This document shows positions 61,849 to 64,000 of a DNA stretch of 64,000 bases, piece by piece. The translations under genes were made by a program, and so were the position numbers. Under the pieces are notes generated by a model, which was not told the DNA's origin, made no database searches, and worked only from the letters and a program-made list of their open reading frames with translations. The DNA lies in NCBI GenBank assembly GCA_038323375.1, contig JBBQGV010000009.1:30765-94764 (forward strand). The letters are read 5' to 3'. The DNA is from JABWAJ01 sp038323375 (GTDB lineage Bacteria > Bacteroidota > Bacteroidia > Chitinophagales > Saprospiraceae). Each line of letters opens with the position of its first letter. Positions within the stretch are counted from its first letter, which is position 1.

Positions 61849-62568
61849 CTACGAAACAGGGGTCGGTTGTTCAACCTGTTCTTCGGCATCCGAATTGCTT
61901 TCTGCTGCGACAGGGGCTGGCTCCAGGGGCGTGGCTGTGTTTTCTTCAGTGGGGTGGTGGGTGCTGAAAAAACTGCGCTGGAACAACAAAATATAGAGAA
62001 CGCCTACCGTGATGGCCGTATCGGCCAAGTTAAAAACAGGGCTGAAAAAAGTAAAAGAGTCGCCGCCCAAAAACGGGAACCAATCGGGGTAATTCCCCCT
62101 CAGAACCGGGAAATAGAGCATGTCTACCACCCGGCCGTGCAAAAATCCGGCATAACCGCCTTCTTCCGGAAAAAGCTCGGCGATGCCGCAGTGATAACAG
62201 GATTCGGAAAAAATGAGGCCATAGAAAGCACTGTCAATGATGTTCCCGATGGCACCAGCAAGAATACAGGCAAAGCTGAACAGCAATCCGAACGGCGCTT
62301 TGTTTTTGATTAAAACGCGGAGGTAATAAATCAGGAAGCTGACCGCTAAGATGCGGAACAGACTCAGGGCCAATTTCCCGTATTCTCCACCCAACTCCAA
62401 TCCGAAAGCCATGCCCGGGTTCTCTACAAAGTGAATCTGCGCCCTTTCCCAGCCAAACAAAAAGATGGAGTCGCCATGCGCCAAAGTTGTTTTTACCCAT
62501 ATTTTCAGGGTCTGATCCAAAATCAGAATCAATAAGACAATGGCGGTTATTTTGATCGAATGTTTCAA
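61849..62568 (-). CDS. lspA: lipoprotein signal peptidase (signal peptidase II)
   Basis: This is a 239-residue, four-helix membrane protease that cuts lipoprotein signal peptides before the lipidated cysteine. The catalytic aspartates are Asp112 (GAIGNIIDSAFYG) and Asp183 (FNLADTAI). FVENPGMAFG is the conserved first loop. It is longer than E. coli LspA (164) because of an insert with two cysteines (SESCYHCGIAELFPEE) and a ~35-residue Pro/Glu-rich tail; the insert is usual in Bacteroidota. Many lipoproteins in this window depend on it. Confidence 0.95.
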   Translation of the reverse strand: MKHSIKITAIVLLILILDQTLKIWVKTTLAHGDSIFLFGWERAQIHFVENPGMAFGLELGGEYGKLALSLFRILAVSFLIYYLRVLIKNKAPFGLLFSFACILAGAIGNIIDSAFYGLIFSESCYHCGIAELFPEEGGYAGFLHGRVVDMLYFPVLRGNYPDWFPFLGGDSFTFFSPVFNLADTAITVGVLYILLFQRSFFSTHHPTEENTATPLEPAPVAAESNSDAEEQVEQPTPVS

Positions 62569-62623
62569 TTTCCTGAAAGATTTGGTGCGAACAATGAATG
62601 CAAAGCGTTGTGCCAGCTTCTTA

Positions 62624-62785
62624 AGACCTTGTTGGGATTTCCGTCAATCGGCTACGGACGGCAAATTTTATTTTATACTGCGTTGATTTTTTTCGCCGTA
62701 GCTGCCGGCTACGTCTGCAAAAATCGCCTTGTCTAAAATAAAATTTCCTCGCCCTCGCTCGATCACGAAAACCCGAACAAGCTCT
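62624..62785. repeat. palindromic intergenic element, copy C (162 bp)
   Basis: The ends AGACCTTGTTGGGATTTCCG and (reverse complement) AGAGCTTGTTCGGGTTTTCG pair with few mismatches. A second nested pair (AAATTTTATTTTA against TAAAATAAAATTT) and a central GTAGCTGCCGGCTAC hairpin follow. It lies upstream of lspA. Same size class and core words (CTGCGTTG, GTAGC-GCTACG, CGCCTTG) as copies A and B. Confidence 0.7.
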
Positions 62786-62930
62786 AAGAACGGAATACTA
62801 ACGCCCACAAAAATAAAGAGGTTTATGAAAAGCGACGATTTATCTCGGCAGATTCAAGATTAGCGACTACTACCGATGTAAAAAGCGATCTGGACGGAAC
62901 CCAACATGCTCTAAAGAAGCGGGTTCACAG

Positions 62931-63850
62931 GGGTGTAATTCCCATTTGATGTAAATTTATGGCAAAAAAAGACAGGATATGGAGACAACGTACAAAAAAG
63001 GGGCAGACGGGACGGTTACGATCACGACGACCTTTAAGCCGGAAGGCGATTTGATGGATCAGGAAACGGTGCTTCAAAAATTTGATCAGGTTGTGAGTCA
63101 TGTAAGCATAGGTCGCGACGAGACCACGACTGCGATACGTGGCGAAGGCTATCGAGAAACGATGTGCGGGACGATCAGTTTTTACAATTCAGATGGGGAG
63201 CGTTTACACACGATATATAGTGCTTGCGCTCCGGAATATGGGAAAAAGACCTTTGATAGCGTGCTAAGCATGGAAATAGAGCGGGTAAAGGCAATATTAC
63301 CCGCAATCACCATGTTGGCCTGGCGGATGGGGCAAAGGACAACTGGACTTATCTGTTAAAATATGTCCAGGTGGATATACTCGACTTTTACCATGCCACT
63401 GAATATCTTACAAGCCAGTGTGGTGTTGAAAAAAGGCGAACAGGCACACAAGCAGTGGACGGACAATGCCTGTCATGATCTGAAGCACAAAAAAAACGGT
63501 GCTCGATTTATTGTCAGGAAACTGAAAAGTTGGGTCAAAGAAAATGAGAATACCGAACACGAAGCAGTCTCAAGAACCATCACCTACTTTGAGAACAACC
63601 TGATGCGGATGAATTACCCAGAATATCAAAAAAAAGGATACCCAATTGGTTCGGGGGTCACAGAAGCAGGCTGCAAAACGGTGGTCAAGCAAAGGCTGAG
63701 CCAGTCAGGCATGAGATGGAATTTACACAATGCACAAGGAATGCTTATTACTAGAGCGCTAACTTCAACTAATGGCCGATGGGAACCGTTTTGGCAAAAA
63801 TACATGCAATAACTATGGCCTAAAATCTACATCAAATGGGAATCACACCC
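62931..63850 (+). mobile_element. ISKra4-like insertion sequence (920 bp)
   Basis: Terminal inverted repeats of 28 bp (62931-62958 and 63823-63850) match at 26 positions; they begin GGGTGTAATTCCCATTTGAT. The element encodes one transposase-like reading frame that is broken twice. I see no clear target duplication in the flanks. Confidence 0.85.
62979..63812 (+). pseudogene. ISKra4-like transposase with two compensating frame changes
   Basis: The first part (62979-63359) reads GTISFYNSDGERLHTIYSAC, SMEIERVKAILPAITMLA. Its continuation ADGAKDNWTYLLKYVQVDIL, DFYHATEYL lies in another frame (codons from 63323). The third part, QASVVLKKGEQAHKQWTDNA to YPIGSGVTEAGCKTVVKQRL, is back in the first frame. 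So there is one change near 63320 and an opposite one near 63411. The assembled protein has the ISKra4-type layout with the conserved GYPIGSGVxEAxCK block. It is probably inactive. Confidence 0.8.
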
Positions 63851-64000
63851 GTTTGATACATCGGCACCTTCTTGTAGCCGCAAACCGATTGGCGTCATAT
63901 TTACACGACCCGATAATATAACACTGCAAAACCTATATAAAAAATCGTATGTCTTGTTGCCAACGCATTTAGTCCCAACAACGATTTGCACAACGACACC
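63851..64000. other. window end, nothing recognised
   Basis: There are 150 bases after the insertion sequence; no feature is supported. Confidence 0.5.

Noticed and set aside
62931..63812. Programmed frameshift in the ISKra4-like transposase
   Set aside because: Two shifts in opposite directions would be needed and no slippery run is visible at either place.

Overview
The window comes from a Bacteroidota chromosome, most likely a member of Saprospiria (Haliscomenobacter/Lewinella-like). The evidence is type IX secretion (T9SS) sorting tails, a PorP/SprF protein beside a PorE-like OmpA protein, promoters of the TAnnTTTG type, and several protein families known mainly from this phylum. No phage, plasmid, rRNA operon or CRISPR array is visible. 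One tRNA (Met, CAT) is present.

Layout. 1-2.6 kb: a MITE copy, a small secreted FN3 protein and a TPR-like gene. 2.7-8 kb: oxyR, an ECF sigma factor with a probable anti-sigma partner, a transposase remnant, and a protoglobin next to a Cys-rich MarR regulator. 8-12.5 kb: a patchwork of a DinB-like protein, an alpha/beta hydrolase, PnuC and a truncated SWIM-type protein, separated by hairpins and repeats. 12.7-18 kb: a membrane protein, a flippase, uvrC (its terminator split by a second MITE), an orphan antitoxin-like gene and a NudL-type Nudix hydrolase. 18.1-21.5 kb: tyrosine catabolism (marR, hmgA, a small gene, hppD), followed by REP/BIME repeats, a RAYT transposase remnant and tRNA-Met. 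22.3-26.2 kb: an Ig-like lipoprotein, an M50 protease and hisF. 26.4-30.7 kb: a two-component system with a DM13 lipoprotein / outer-membrane barrel / DM13 lipoprotein operon. 31-39 kb: an unknown protein, an S9 peptidase, a PNPOx-like protein, a polysaccharide deacetylase, gltX and a small protein. 39.3-51.9 kb: a 2371-residue T9SS adhesin with its SprF- and PorE-like partners, a T9SS cargo protein and a decayed paralogue. 52-62.6 kb: clpB, a dienelactone hydrolase-like lipoprotein, purQ, a DUF6427-like protein, a second TPR-like gene, the second MITE copy, a phosphoesterase and lspA. 62.9-63.9 kb: an ISKra4-like insertion sequence with a broken transposase.

Most notable. (1) The response-regulator promoter and the DM13 operon promoter carry the same 11-bp-period direct repeat at the same distance from the -7 box. 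This predicts an autoregulated two-component system controlling a two-lipoprotein/barrel envelope module whose function I do not know. (2) There are two unrelated MITE families with clean target duplications (8 bp and 9 bp), one of them inserted inside a terminator. (3) REP/BIME repeats begin exactly at the TAG stop of three genes, including the RAYT remnant. (4) A family of ~160-bp palindromes lies between genes. (5) A protoglobin is joined, through one in-frame stop, to a 5'-truncated DUF2024 gene.
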